The notes below the pieces were generated by a model that saw only the letters and a program-made list of their open reading frames with translations, was not told the DNA's origin and did no database searches. Source: Chloroflexota bacterium (GTDB taxonomy: Bacteria; Chloroflexota; Limnocylindria; P2-11E). Taken from it: a DNA stretch of 36,166 bases. Below, one piece after another: positions 1-7,756 of this stretch. A program made the position numbers and the translations under genes. Within the stretch, counting starts at the first letter, position 1. Every line of letters begins with the position of its first letter. The DNA lies in NCBI GenBank assembly GCA_005883625.1, contig VBDU01000088.1, forward strand, positions 1 through 36,166. The letters run 5' to 3'.

Positions 1-57
1 GGGCGGGCGTCACTGAGCCGCACCTTCGGATCGCTCGCCCACCCACTAGGTCGGTCA

Positions 58-165
58 TACAGACCCAGATTCGTCCGCACGGCCTCTATTCCGCGGACCT
101 CGCGCGCACTCGACCTTTCCGTGACTCAGCACGCAGGCGTAGGGGCGACCGCGAGGGCGAATGCG
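58..165 (-). repeat. Degenerate third copy of the livF 3' end (tail copy C)
   Basis: This stretch aligns with the last ~110 bases of livF (2181-2290). Shared blocks include GCGGACCTCGCGCGC and CTCGACCTTTCCGTG. It carries small deletions (about 3 bases near 75 and about 11 bases near 109) and scattered substitutions, so it no longer codes in frame. The similarity runs past the point where tail copy A stops, to about 165. It is the most decayed of three same-orientation livF tails and lies furthest from livF. The alignment was made by eye. Confidence 0.6.
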
Positions 166-181
166 GCGAGCGATACGAAGG

Positions 182-210
182 GGCGCGGCGCCCCCACGGA
201 GCGCCGCGCC
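182..210 (-). terminator. Strong hairpin after the beta-propeller gene, terminator-like
   Basis: GGCGCGGCGC (182-191) pairs perfectly with GCGCCGCGCC (201-210) across a 9-base loop, giving a 10 bp GC stem. It starts 9 bases after the stop codon of the leftward gene at 220. There is no good T-run on the leftward side; on the other side TTTC follows. A hairpin terminator or a 3' stabilising structure fits best. Confidence 0.5.
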
Positions 211-219
211 TTTCGAGCG

Positions 220-1311
220 CTACGTGTTCTCGCCGGACACCTTGAACTTCTGGATGCGGCGTCCGCCGATGGTCTCGGCGGCGTAGAGGTCTCCGTTCGA
301 GTCCGTCGCGACGGTGTGGAGGTAGGTCGTCTCGCCGGCCTGATGTCCTCCGCGTCCTGACTCCGCCGTGGGGTGGTCATCGCCGCGGCGGATCGTCCAT
401 TTGACCTCCTGCTCGCCGTCCGCGTTGTAGATGAACGACTGGTCCTTGTCGGCGGAGAAGGTCATGTCCCAGGCGGTCCCGATCGCGGCGCCATCCCCAG
501 CCGCGGCGTGCGCCGCGTCATTCCGCCAGCCGACGCCCTTCTGGATCCAGATGTTCCTCACGAACGCGCCCGCCTTCGTGTACACGTGAATACGGTCACC
601 CTTCCGATCGTTCACGTACACGAGCCCGTCCGCGCCGATGTTCACCGCGTGGACGACCTGCAGGAACCGGAACGGAGCGCCAGCCTCCGCGTCGGCGATC
701 GTGCCCTGTTCACCCCACATCCGCCGTGCAACGTTGTCGTCGTTCCGGGGACCGAAGACGATTACGCGCCGGTTGCCGTATCCGTCGGAGATGTACACCT
801 CTCCGTTCGCCGGATCGACAAAAACGATCGAGTCGGTCGGTCCACCCGCGATCTGGCCGTTTCCGGCGATCCAGACGTAGCCCTGGTAATCCACGAAGAT
901 CCCGTGCATGTTGTCCGGCGGCGTTCCGGACAGGTTCCAGGAGCTCGCGACCTCGCCCGATTGCGCGAGCTCGATGACCGTCGGCGAACGCTGGGCGCGT
1001 CCTTCGCGCACCATGCGGCGCTCTTTGTCGGTGAAGTTCTCGGGCGTGGCTCGCGATCTCGTGACGATCCAGATGTGATCATGCGAATCGACGGCGTTGC
1101 CGGCGACCTCCGCGGTGATCCACTTGTCCGGAAGCGGCTTCGGCCATGAGGGATCGACCCGCAGGCGTCTCGATTTGTCCTCGTCGTCCGCGTTCGCGAC
1201 GCCCGCCGCGAGCGCGGTGACCGCGGGCGCGACCGCCGCCGCCGCGCCGAATTCCAGGACCTTTCGTCGGGTGATGCCGGTGGAAAGGAGTCGCCCTTCG
1301 TGATCGTGCAT
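220..1311 (-). CDS. Tat-exported NHL-type beta-propeller protein
   Basis: Predicted 363-residue exported protein. The N-terminus has a twin-arginine signal (T-R-R-K-V-L-E-F, Arg15-Arg16) followed by an Ala-rich hydrophobic stretch. The mature part has propeller phrases typical of peptidyl-glycine-alpha-amidating-lyase-like/NHL proteins: DSHDHIWIVTRS, VDYQGYVWIAGN, EVYISDGYGNRRVIVF, DGLVYVNDRKGDRIHVY, DSNGDLYAAETIGGRRIQKF. I chose ATG at 1311 because AGGAGAG lies just upstream and the Tat signal follows directly; upstream in-frame codons lack these. Compared with family members as I remember them, about 35 residues seem missing between the WIAGN and EVYISDG segments, and the later ADGE segment is short, so a blade may be lost in frame. 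Substrate or role is unknown. It is flanked on both sides by livF tail copies, suggesting acquisition as cargo. Confidence 0.8.
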   Translation of the reverse strand: MHDHEGRLLSTGITRRKVLEFGAAAAVAPAVTALAAGVANADDEDKSRRLRVDPSWPKPLPDKWITAEVAGNAVDSHDHIWIVTRSRATPENFTDKERRMVREGRAQRSPTVIELAQSGEVASSWNLSGTPPDNMHGIFVDYQGYVWIAGNGQIAGGPTDSIVFVDPANGEVYISDGYGNRRVIVFGPRNDDNVARRMWGEQGTIADAEAGAPFRFLQVVHAVNIGADGLVYVNDRKGDRIHVYTKAGAFVRNIWIQKGVGWRNDAAHAAAGDGAAIGTAWDMTFSADKDQSFIYNADGEQEVKWTIRRGDDHPTAESGRGGHQAGETTYLHTVATDSNGDLYAAETIGGRRIQKFKVSGENT

Positions 1312-1423
1312 CGAACTCTCCTCTCGACACGCGCGGCTCCGCGAGGTCCGCGCCGCCGGCCGCATCACCTCCTCCGCTCCGCAATCGGAAAGGCTCGTAC
1401 CTGCAGGCCTCCGCGCGGCGGGC

Positions 1424-1451
1424 AGGCTATCCCGCCGCGTCGAGAGGTCAA
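1424..1451 (-). promoter_or_regulatory. Candidate sigma70-type promoter of the beta-propeller gene
   Basis: Reading leftward, TTGACC (1451-1446), a 16-base spacer, then TAGCCT (1429-1424). The same TAGCCT -10 form precedes the MarR gene at 13407. The predicted transcript would have a leader of about 105 bases, with its own ribosome binding site before 1311. Confidence 0.4.
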
Positions 1452-1501
1452 GCACAGAGACTCGCGGCTCACTTCCTCGGACTCTTGGCTCACTGCGTGC
1501 C

Positions 1502-1609
1502 GCTACAGCCCGAGATACGCCTTCCGGACGGACTCCATCCCGCGGACCTCGCGCGCCTCGCCGTCGATCTCGACCTTTCCGTGGCTCAGGACGTATGCGT
1601 AGTCGGATA
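1502..1609 (-). repeat. Second copy of the livF 3' end (tail copy A)
   Basis: About 92% identical by eye to the genuine livF end at 2181-2288 (9 mismatches over ~108 bases). Read leftward it still encodes the last ~34 residues with only three amino-acid changes (E/D, Q/G, A/S) and the same stop. Similarity ends abruptly at 1609, exactly where the antitoxin reading frame begins. It is a detached gene fragment, apparently displaced from livF by insertion of the toxin-antitoxin cassette, or brought in with it from a related strain. Confidence 0.8.
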
Positions 1610-1610
1610 G

Positions 1611-1847
1611 AGCGCGAAGGTCGCGGTCAGCATTGAGGCCAAACTCCTGCGTGAGGTCGATCGCTGGGTGGAGGCGGGGGATTACCCGAACCGTAGCCGT
1701 GCTGTGCAGGACGGACTCCTCTCGCTTCGAGACCGGCGGGCGCGGCGCCGGCGACTTCTGCGCGAGCTTGCCAAATTAGACCCACAGGCTGAGCGGGCGT
1801 TGGCGGAGGAACGGTTGCGCGACGAGATGCCGTGGCCCGCGCGCTGA
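1611..1847 (+). pseudogene. MazE/RHH-type antitoxin without a usual start codon
   Basis: The open frame reads AKVAVSIEAKLLREVDRW, then EAGDYPNRSRAVQDGL, then an Arg-rich region and KLDPQAERALAEERL, ending EMPWPAR. This is the typical ribbon-helix-helix antitoxin partnered with PemK/MazF: an N-terminal beta strand, two helices and an acidic C-terminal toxin-binding tail. The in-frame codon before Ser-Ala-Lys is TAG (1608-1610), with no ATG, GTG or TTG before GTG at 1668, which would remove the DNA-binding strand. In relatives the frame would start M-S-A-K-V, so the tail-copy A junction seems to have turned ATG into TAG. Rare starts (ATT 1632, CTG 1647) remain possible. The end overlaps the toxin start by 16 bases, as in coupled TA operons. 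Confidence 0.65.
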
Positions 1848-2167
1848 GAGGAGAGATCCGCTGGGCGGAGCTAGCCGAGACGCGGGGGCGAGAACAGACC
1901 GGCCCACGGCCCGTGCTCATCTTGAGCCATGACGTATTCAACGATCGCTCCGAAACGGCGATCGCGATGGCGATCACGAGCAGTCCGCAGCGCGTCGGCT
2001 ACCCACTGACCTGGCAAATCCCGGACGGTCTGCTGCCGCGTCCGTCGTGGGTGAAGGTGTCCCAGCTTCGAACCCTGTCGACGCAGCGGATCGGGAGGCC
2101 GATCGCCAAGCTGGACGACGAACAGATGGATGAGCTCGTCTCGGCGCTCCTCGAGCTTGTGGGCTGA
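1832..2167 (+). CDS. PemK/MazF-family endoribonuclease toxin
   Basis: Complete 111-residue PemK/MazF toxin, the usual family length. Family hallmarks are all present: the first strand GEIRWAEL, the loop TRGREQTGPRPVLILSHD, the AMAITSSP strand, SWVKVSQLRTLS and the C-terminal helix LDDEQMDELVSALLELVG. Family members cleave single-stranded mRNA at short motifs as dimers and are neutralised by the antitoxin tail. The start is GTG at 1832, inside the antitoxin frame, so translation is probably coupled to antitoxin translation. The toxin looks intact although its antitoxin lacks a standard start codon. Either it is barely translated, the antitoxin uses a rare start, or another antitoxin acts in trans. 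The stop is 14 bases from the livF stop, tail to tail. Confidence 0.88.
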   Translation: MARALRGEIRWAELAETRGREQTGPRPVLILSHDVFNDRSETAIAMAITSSPQRVGYPLTWQIPDGLLPRPSWVKVSQLRTLSTQRIGRPIAKLDDEQMDELVSALLELVG

Positions 2168-2181
2168 TCGGCGACGGTGGG

Positions 2182-2913
2182 CTACAGCCCGAGATACGCC
2201 TTCCGCACCGCTTCCATCTGCCGGACCTCGCGCGCCTCGCCCTCGATCTCGACCTTTCCGTGGCTCAGGACGTACGCGTAGTCGGATACGGCGAGGGCCA
2301 ACTGCACGTTCTGCTCGACGAGCAGCATCGTCAGGCCCTCGCGCTTGAGGCGGCGGATGATCTCGAAGAGGTTCATCGTGAAGAGCGGCGAGAGCCCGAG
2401 CGAGGGCTCGTCGAACATGAGGATCGTCGGCTTCGCCATGAGCCCGCGCGCGATCGCGAGCATCTGCTGCTCGCCGCCGGACAGTGTCGCCGCGAGCTGG
2501 CCGCGTCGCTCCGCGAGGCGGGGGAAGAGCGTGAAGACCTGATCGAAGCTGCGCTTCCTGTCGGCGCGGGCGCGGCGGCACGTCGCGCCCATCTCGAGGT
2601 TCTCGACGACGCTCATGGTCGAGAAGAGCTGCCGGCCCTCGGGGACGAGCACCATGCCGAGGTCCGCCTTCTCGTGCGCGGAGAGCCTGGTGACGTCGCG
2701 GTCGTCGAAGCGCACGGTCCCCTTCCACGCGGGGAGCAGCCCCATGACCGTGCGCAGGAGCGTCGTCTTCCCGGCGCCGTTCGAGCCGAGCACCGTCGTG
2801 AGCTTCCCGGGCGCGAGCGCAAGGCTCGCGCCCCAGAGGATCTGCACCTCGCCGTAGCCGGACTGGAGGCCCTCGACGGCGAGCGCGGCGGCTGAGGGCG
2901 CGGCGACGCTCAC
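2182..2913 (-). CDS. livF: Branched-chain amino-acid-type ABC transporter ATPase LivF
   Basis: Predicted 243-residue cytoplasmic ATPase that energises uptake of branched-chain amino acids or similar substrates. Walker A GSNGAGKTT is at residues 43-51, the Q-loop region VPEGRQLF near 90, the signature LSGGEQQ at 144-150 and Walker B ILMFDEP at 164-170. The C-terminus HGKVEIEGEAREV is typical of LivF. I chose GTG at 2913, which overlaps the livG stop as GTGA; a longer open frame upstream is the livG shadow. It is the last gene of the leftward liv operon. Its final ~108 bases are repeated twice further left (1502-1609 and 58-165), so this 3' end has been a recombination target. Substrate specificity cannot be read from the sequence. 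Confidence 0.93.
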   Translation of the reverse strand: MSVAAPSAAALAVEGLQSGYGEVQILWGASLALAPGKLTTVLGSNGAGKTTLLRTVMGLLPAWKGTVRFDDRDVTRLSAHEKADLGMVLVPEGRQLFSTMSVVENLEMGATCRRARADRKRSFDQVFTLFPRLAERRGQLAATLSGGEQQMLAIARGLMAKPTILMFDEPSLGLSPLFTMNLFEIIRRLKREGLTMLLVEQNVQLALAVSDYAYVLSHGKVEIEGEAREVRQMEAVRKAYLGL

Positions 2914-3662
2914 GCGCCCTCCTCGAGGAAGCGCGCGGCGACCTTCGGGTCGCCGAGGTACGCCTCGATCACCTTGGGGTCGTTCTGCACCTCGGCCGGC
3001 GTGCCCTCGGCGATCTTTTTCCCGTAATCGAGGACGACGACGCGGTCGGACACGTTCATGACCGCGTGCATGAGGTGCTCGATCATGATCACGGTCACGC
3101 CCCGCTCCTTGATGCGCCGGAACGTGCCGAGCATCTCGGCGACCTCCTGTGGGTTGAGGCCGGCGAGCACCTCGTCGGCGAGGAGCAGCAGCGGCTTTGC
3201 GGCGAGCGCGCGCGCGAGCTCGAGGCGCTTTTTCTCCGCCACGTTCAGCTTCCCGGCGGGGAGCTCGGCCTTTTGCGCGAGCCCGAGAGAGGAGAGCATC
3301 TCCTCGGCGACCGTCGTCGCCGCGCGCAGCGACAGGTTCTCGCGGCCGAAGCACGCGCCGACGGTGACGTTCGCGAGGCAGCTGAGGTCGTTGAGCGGCC
3401 GCACGACCTGGTGTGCGCGCGCGACCCCGCGGCGCGCGACCTGGAACGGCCGCAGCCCGGTGATGTCCTCGCCCTTGAACGTGATGCGCCCGGCCCGCGG
3501 CCGGTAGACGCCGTTGATCGTGTTGAAGAGCGTCGTCTTGCCCGCGCCGTTCGGGCCGATGAGCCCCAGGATCGCGCCCTCCTCGACGCCGAAGCTCGCG
3601 CCGTCGACCGCGACGAGCCCGCCGAAGCGGACGGTGACGCCGTCGACGGCGAGGATCGTCAC
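2910..3662 (-). CDS. livG: Branched-chain amino-acid-type ABC transporter ATPase LivG
   Basis: Predicted 250-residue ATPase, partner of LivF. Walker A GPNGAGKTT lies at residues 36-44. The signature region is LNVAEKKRLELARAL instead of the classical LSGGQ, a known variation in LivG-type proteins. Walker B is LLLLADEVLAGL, and the C-terminal extension AEVQNDPKVIEAYLG is characteristic of the branched-chain amino-acid subfamily. GTG at 3662 was chosen because it overlaps the livM stop (GTGA) and starts directly with the conserved ILAVDGVTVRFGGLVAV strand. Downstream overlap with livF is also GTGA, so the ATPases are translationally coupled. Confidence 0.93.
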   Translation of the reverse strand: MTILAVDGVTVRFGGLVAVDGASFGVEEGAILGLIGPNGAGKTTLFNTINGVYRPRAGRITFKGEDITGLRPFQVARRGVARAHQVVRPLNDLSCLANVTVGACFGRENLSLRAATTVAEEMLSSLGLAQKAELPAGKLNVAEKKRLELARALAAKPLLLLADEVLAGLNPQEVAEMLGTFRRIKERGVTVIMIEHLMHAVMNVSDRVVVLDYGKKIAEGTPAEVQNDPKVIEAYLGDPKVAARFLEEGA

Positions 3663-4627
3663 TGGATGTACGCCCGCAGTCGCGGGAAGCGGTTGCGCAG
3701 CGACCCCACGAGCCCGGCCGTCACGAAGAGCACGGTGACGAGGAGCAGCAGGCCGGCGAGCGCGAGCTGGAGGTTCGCGAACGTCGCGTTCGTGATGAGG
3801 AATCCGCGGAGCCACTCGTAGAGCGCCGCGCCGACGATCGGTCCGGCGACCGTGCCGATGCCGCCGAGGACGACCATCACGAGCGATTCGATCGAGCGGA
3901 GCAGGTCGAACGCGTGCCCCGGCTCGATGATCCCGTTCTTGAAGAAGAACGTCGCGCCGGCGAGCGCGGGGAAGAACGCGGAGATGACGTACGCGATCAC
4001 CTTCGCGCGCGCGGGGTCGATGCCCACGACCATCGCGACGTCCTGGTCCTCGCGGATCGCCATGAGCGAGAGGCCGAATTTCGAGCGGCGGACGAAGTAC
4101 GAGGTCGTGATCGTGGCGAGCGCGACGACGGTCATCGTGTAGTACGCCAGGAAAGCGGCCTCGCGGGCGCCGCCGTACTGCGTGTAGATCGAGAAGTTGA
4201 AGAACATCCCGAGCGCGCCGCCGAAGGGCTCGAAGTTCGTCATGAACGTCTTCATCGCCTCGTTGATGCCGACGGTCGAGAGCGCGAAGTACGCGCCGCG
4301 CAGGCGCAGGATCGGGATGCCGATGAGCGCGGCCATGAGCGCCGCGGGGATCGCGCTCGCGATCGCCGCGAGGAGGAAATGCGTGTTGAACGTGAGCATG
4401 AGCCAGAACGCGATGTAGCCGCCGATCCCGAAGAAGACGATGTGCCCGAAGGAGACGTAGCCGGTGTAGCCCATGATCATGTTCACGCTCGAGGCGAGCG
4501 TGACGAGCATGAGGACGAGGAAGAGCTCCTCGCGCAGGCTCGGGTTGTTCGTGACGATCGGGAGCGCCGCGACGAGCGCGATCACCAGAAGGACGAACGG
4601 CAGGAACGGGACACGCACCTTGATCAC
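3659..4627 (-). CDS. livM: Branched-chain amino-acid-type ABC permease LivM
   Basis: Predicted 322-residue inner-membrane permease with about nine hydrophobic segments. The LivM hallmarks are the N-terminal region with NMIMGYTGYVSFGHIVFFGIGGY, the cytoplasmic loop with FGLSLMAIREDQDVAMVVGID that contacts the ATPases, and the region around VMVVLGGIGTVAGPIVGAALYEWLR. GTG at 4627 is the start, with a weak GGGA upstream. The C-terminal tail is longer than the last membrane span and ends in a short Arg-rich segment. It sits between livH (16-base gap) and livG (overlap) in one operon. Confidence 0.92.
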   Translation of the reverse strand: MIKVRVPFLPFVLLVIALVAALPIVTNNPSLREELFLVLMLVTLASSVNMIMGYTGYVSFGHIVFFGIGGYIAFWLMLTFNTHFLLAAIASAIPAALMAALIGIPILRLRGAYFALSTVGINEAMKTFMTNFEPFGGALGMFFNFSIYTQYGGAREAAFLAYYTMTVVALATITTSYFVRRSKFGLSLMAIREDQDVAMVVGIDPARAKVIAYVISAFFPALAGATFFFKNGIIEPGHAFDLLRSIESLVMVVLGGIGTVAGPIVGAALYEWLRGFLITNATFANLQLALAGLLLLVTVLFVTAGLVGSLRNRFPRLRAYIQ

Positions 4628-4643
4628 GGTCTGCGGCGTTCCC

Positions 4644-5507
4644 TCACGCGCGTGACCCGAGGAGGCCCGCCGGCCGGAGCTGCAGCATGACGAGGAAGAT
4701 CAGGTACTCGAAGACCGGCACCCAGGCCACCGGGATGAAGACGGTGAGCACGCCCTCGAGGAGGCCGATGACGAGGCCGCCGACGAGCGCGCCGGTCGGG
4801 TTGCCGAGGCCGCCGAGCACGACGATGACGAAGCTCTTGAGCTCGTAGGTCCCGCCGGAGAGGATCGTGAACGCGAAGAGCGTCGAGAGGAGCGCGCCGC
4901 TCGTCATCGCGAGCGCCGTGCCGATACCGAAGGCGAGGGCGAGCATGCGGCGCGAGTCGATGCCCATGAGCTCCGCCGCGGCGCGGTTGTTCGCGACGGC
5001 GCGGACCTGTTTGCCGACGCGCGTGCGGAAGAGGAAGCCGTAGAGCGCCGCGGCGGCGAGCACGGCGATGACGACGGCGACCGCGTGCGTGCCGAGGATC
5101 GTGACGCCGCTCCCGCGGAGCGCCCCGAGGTCGATGTCGACCGAGCGCGGGCTCGTCGTGAAGAGCACCGTGCCGACGCCGATGATCATGAGGTTCACGC
5201 TGAACGTCGCGAGCAGCGTCGTGAGCTCGGGCGCGTTGATGACGCGGTCGACGGCGACGAAGTAGATGACCGTGCCGAACAGGAGCCCGATGGCCGCCGC
5301 GGCGAGGACGCCGACGTACGGATTGATCCCGAAGCTCGAGAAGAGGAGGAACACGGCGAACATGCCGAGCGCGATGACAGGGCCGTGCGAGAGGTTGATG
5401 ACCTTCATGACGCCGAAGATGAGCGTGAGGCCCATCGCCGCGAGGCCGTAGACAAAGCCGAGCATGAGGCCGTCGATCGCCGACGGGAGCAGCGCCTCGA
5501 GGCTCAT
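4644..5507 (-). CDS. livH: Branched-chain amino-acid-type ABC permease LivH
   Basis: Predicted 287-residue inner-membrane permease with about eight hydrophobic segments. Recognisable LivH motifs are GLMLGFVYGLAAMGLTLIFG, VMKVINLSHGPVIALGMF, VRAVANNRAAAELMGIDSRR (ATPase-coupling loop), and SFVIVVLGGLGNPTGALVGG. ATG at 5507 follows the binding-protein gene by 36 bases. Permease and ATPase genes are intact, in contrast to the upstream binding-protein gene, so the transporter could still work with another binding protein encoded elsewhere. Confidence 0.92.
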   Translation of the reverse strand: MSLEALLPSAIDGLMLGFVYGLAAMGLTLIFGVMKVINLSHGPVIALGMFAVFLLFSSFGINPYVGVLAAAAIGLLFGTVIYFVAVDRVINAPELTTLLATFSVNLMIIGVGTVLFTTSPRSVDIDLGALRGSGVTILGTHAVAVVIAVLAAAALYGFLFRTRVGKQVRAVANNRAAAELMGIDSRRMLALAFGIGTALAMTSGALLSTLFAFTILSGGTYELKSFVIVVLGGLGNPTGALVGGLVIGLLEGVLTVFIPVAWVPVFEYLIFLVMLQLRPAGLLGSRA

Positions 5508-5543
5508 GCCCGGCTTGTCGCGCTACCTATGCGGTTTGTGTCG

Positions 5544-6733
5544 CTATTTGCGGAGCTGCGCTTGCGCGGTCGCCGCGTCCTGCGGCCAGACGAGCTGGGT
5601 CGCGAGCTTGCCGTCGCTGCCCTTCTGCCACTGCATGTAGACCATGTCGTGCGCGATCTGCTTGCCGTGCGTCTTGGCGTCGAGCGAGAACTTCACGCGG
5701 CCGTAGAACAGCATGACGTCGATCTTGTCGAGCGCCGCCTGCAGCTTCTGCGGGTCGGTGCTGCCGGCGTCCTCGAGCGCCTGTACGGGACGTTCGCCGC
5801 CTTCGCCGTCTCGGCGGAGTACTTGGCGGCCGGCTCCCACTGGCTCGGGCCGACGATGAACTGCGCGGCGTCGCCGATGTCCTTGAAGGTCGGCTCGGCC
5901 GGCGCGACGAGGAGCGCGACGAAGCGCGCGTTCACGCGCTTGTCGAAGAGCTGCTTCGCGAACGTCGTGCCGTCCTCGAAGTGACCGCCGCCGATGATGG
6001 CGTCCGGCCCGGCGGCCTGGATCTTGTTGATGAAGGGGTTGAAGTCGGTCGTGCCGGTGTCGTAGCCCTCGGCGACGACGACGTCGAGACCCTTGCTCTT
6101 CGCGTACGGGTTCGCGGCGGCGACGACCGAGGCCGAGAAGCTGTCCTTCTCGTTCACGATCGCGACCTTCTTGATCGTCGGGTCGAGCTTGAGCATGAGA
6201 TCTATCGCGCCGATGAGGTACTTCGACCCTGGGGCGTAGACCTGGTAGACGCCCTTGAAGCCCTGCTCCATCGTCACGTCGTCCGCGCCGCCGGCGGTGA
6301 CCATGAGCCGCCCGTTCTGCTCGGTGATGACCGCGGCCGCCTTCACGAGGCCGCTCGAGTAGGGCGAGAGCAGGAAGTCGACCTTGTCGTCGTTGATGAG
6401 CCGGGTGTAGAGCGCCTGCACGCGGTCCGTCTTGGACTCGTCGTCGTAGAACTTGACCTGCGGCATGAGGACGGTGCCGTCCTTGAGCTTGATGCCGCCG
6501 GCTTTCGTGACGTCTTCGACCCACAGCTGGATGCCCTCGGTCTGCCGCTTCGAGGTGACGTTCTGGTTGCCGGTCTGCGACTGGGTGAACCCGATCGTGA
6601 ACGTCTTCGTCTGTGTCGCCGGCGCGCTGCTGCCGGACGCGCTGGACGCCGGCGTCGGCGTCGTACCGCCGCACGCCGCCGCGACGAGCCCGGCCACCGC
6701 GAGCGCAGCGCCGGCGAGGCGAATGCCCCTCAT
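5544..6733 (-). pseudogene. Broken liv-type substrate-binding lipoprotein gene
   Basis: The gene starts at ATG 6733 after AAGGAGGG with a lipoprotein signal ending VAAAC, then follows the periplasmic binding-protein fold I family (FTIGFTQSQTGNQN, MVTAGGADDVT, NGRLMVTAGG, FIVGPSQWEPAAKY) to about 5783. There the frame stops making sense: after AKAANVPY it becomes an Arg/Ser-rich run, while a different frame continues with QALEDAGSTDPQKLQ and ends in KLATQLVWPQDAATAQAQLRK at 5544. In relatives as I recall them, about 30 residues separate these two parts, so the lesion looks like a deletion of roughly 90 bases that also shifts the frame, not a single-base error. It would truncate the binding protein before its last lobe elements. 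It is the first gene of the liv operon. An assembly error cannot be excluded. Confidence 0.8.
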
Positions 6734-6811
6734 GTGTCCCTCCTTGCCTTCGTTCGCAGAGATTGTCCGCTCCTTGGTACGGCTGCGGAAGCCGCGCGGT
6801 TCTGGCCCGTT

Positions 6812-7351
6812 TCAGCCCGCGGAAGGCATCGGGCGGGAGCGGCGCACACGCTCGAACGAGTAGTAGGCCACGACGGCCGCGGCGAGCCAGGTGAGGGCGG
6901 CGATGATCGGGGAGGTGAGGTCGGTCCCGGAGAGGATCGCGTGGAGGAAAAGCGCGACGAAGCCGAGGTAGCTGAGGCGGTGGAAGAGCTGCCAGGCCGC
7001 GAGGCTCATACGCCGGCGCAGCCACGTCGTCACGAGGACGACGACAAGAAGATCGAACGAGATCGTGCCGAGCCCGATCGCGAGCCGGCCGTAGCTCGTG
7101 ACGAACGGCACGAAGACGTCGAGGACGCCGATGCGCGCGGTGGCGTCGAGGATGAGCGCGACGACGTGTGTGAGGACGAGCGGGATGATGAGCCAGGGCG
7201 ACCAATCGTGGAGCGCGCGCACGGCGCGGTTCTGCGCGAGGAAGGCGAGCGTCGCGGTCCGCGGGGCGAGCCCGCTGATCGTCGCGATGCAGAGCGCGGC
7301 GTACGCGCCGAGGCCGCTCGCCCGCGCGAGCTCCCAGAGGAAGAGGTCCAT
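6812..7351 (-). CDS. Ferric-reductase-like heme membrane protein
   Basis: Predicted 179-residue integral membrane protein with about six hydrophobic segments, resembling the ferric reductase-like transmembrane domain (FRD/MsrQ type) that holds b-type heme and passes electrons across the membrane. Candidate heme-binding histidines sit within membrane segments: HDWSPWLIIPLVLTH, WQLFHRLSYLG and LFLHAILSG. There is no NAD(P)H- or flavin-binding domain, so electrons must come from a partner. The ATG at 7351 directly abuts the stop of the small upstream membrane gene (TAG-ATG), suggesting a two-protein unit. The liv binding-protein gene begins 78 bases downstream on the same strand. Confidence 0.75.
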   Translation of the reverse strand: MDLFLWELARASGLGAYAALCIATISGLAPRTATLAFLAQNRAVRALHDWSPWLIIPLVLTHVVALILDATARIGVLDVFVPFVTSYGRLAIGLGTISFDLLVVVLVTTWLRRRMSLAAWQLFHRLSYLGFVALFLHAILSGTDLTSPIIAALTWLAAAVVAYYSFERVRRSRPMPSAG

Positions 7352-7651
7352 CTAGGAGCTGGCGGTCTTCGTGACGGGGGCGCGGGTCGTGGTCGACAGG
7401 GTCGGGCTCAGCGTGACCGTGGGCTCCGTGCTCGCCGCGACCGCGACGACGGTGGGCTGGAGCGGCGCGTTCGCCGTCGCGAGGTGCTGCGATGCGTAGT
7501 CGAACGAACCGCCGAAGATGGCGAACGCGAAGAGCGCGCTCCCGAGCTTGAGCGCCCAGGCGGGAGTCCTCCCGGTCGGCTTGCGGCTCTTCGGTCCGGG
7601 CTTGGCGGGGCGCTGCTCGCCGGTCGTGACGGGGCGCTGCTCGGCGTTCAG
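7352..7651 (-). CDS. Small single-span membrane protein next to the ferric-reductase-like protein
   Basis: Unrecognised protein with a Lys/Pro/Arg-rich N-terminus, one membrane span (ALKLGSALFAFAIFGG) and a Thr/Val/Ser-rich C-terminal tail, probably outside the cell. The open frame extends upstream to ATG 7729 and ATG 7708, but neither has a convincing ribosome binding site. The only strong one in the region, AGGAGGAG near 7658-7665, points to a CTG codon at 7651. I therefore give the short form (99 residues) while noting that a CTG start is rare; the alternative is 7352-7729 or 7352-7708. It is immediately followed by the ferric-reductase-like gene, so a shared redox or anchoring function is likely but unproven. 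Confidence 0.5.
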   Translation of the reverse strand: MNAEQRPVTTGEQRPAKPGPKSRKPTGRTPAWALKLGSALFAFAIFGGSFDYASQHLATANAPLQPTVVAVAASTEPTVTLSPTLSTTTRAPVTKTASS

Positions 7652-7756
7652 GTTTCTCTCCTCCTGTGTCTCTCGCACAGGGATACCCGGCGCGAGCGTG
7701 CGGCTCATGAGAACAAGGTCAGAACGCATCAGAAAGCACTGAGCCGCGCCGACTTC

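Noticed and set aside
2182..3354. 390-codon extension of livF
   Set aside because: The extra N-terminal part is an out-of-frame reading of livG; the GTG at 2913 with GTGA overlap fits the family start.
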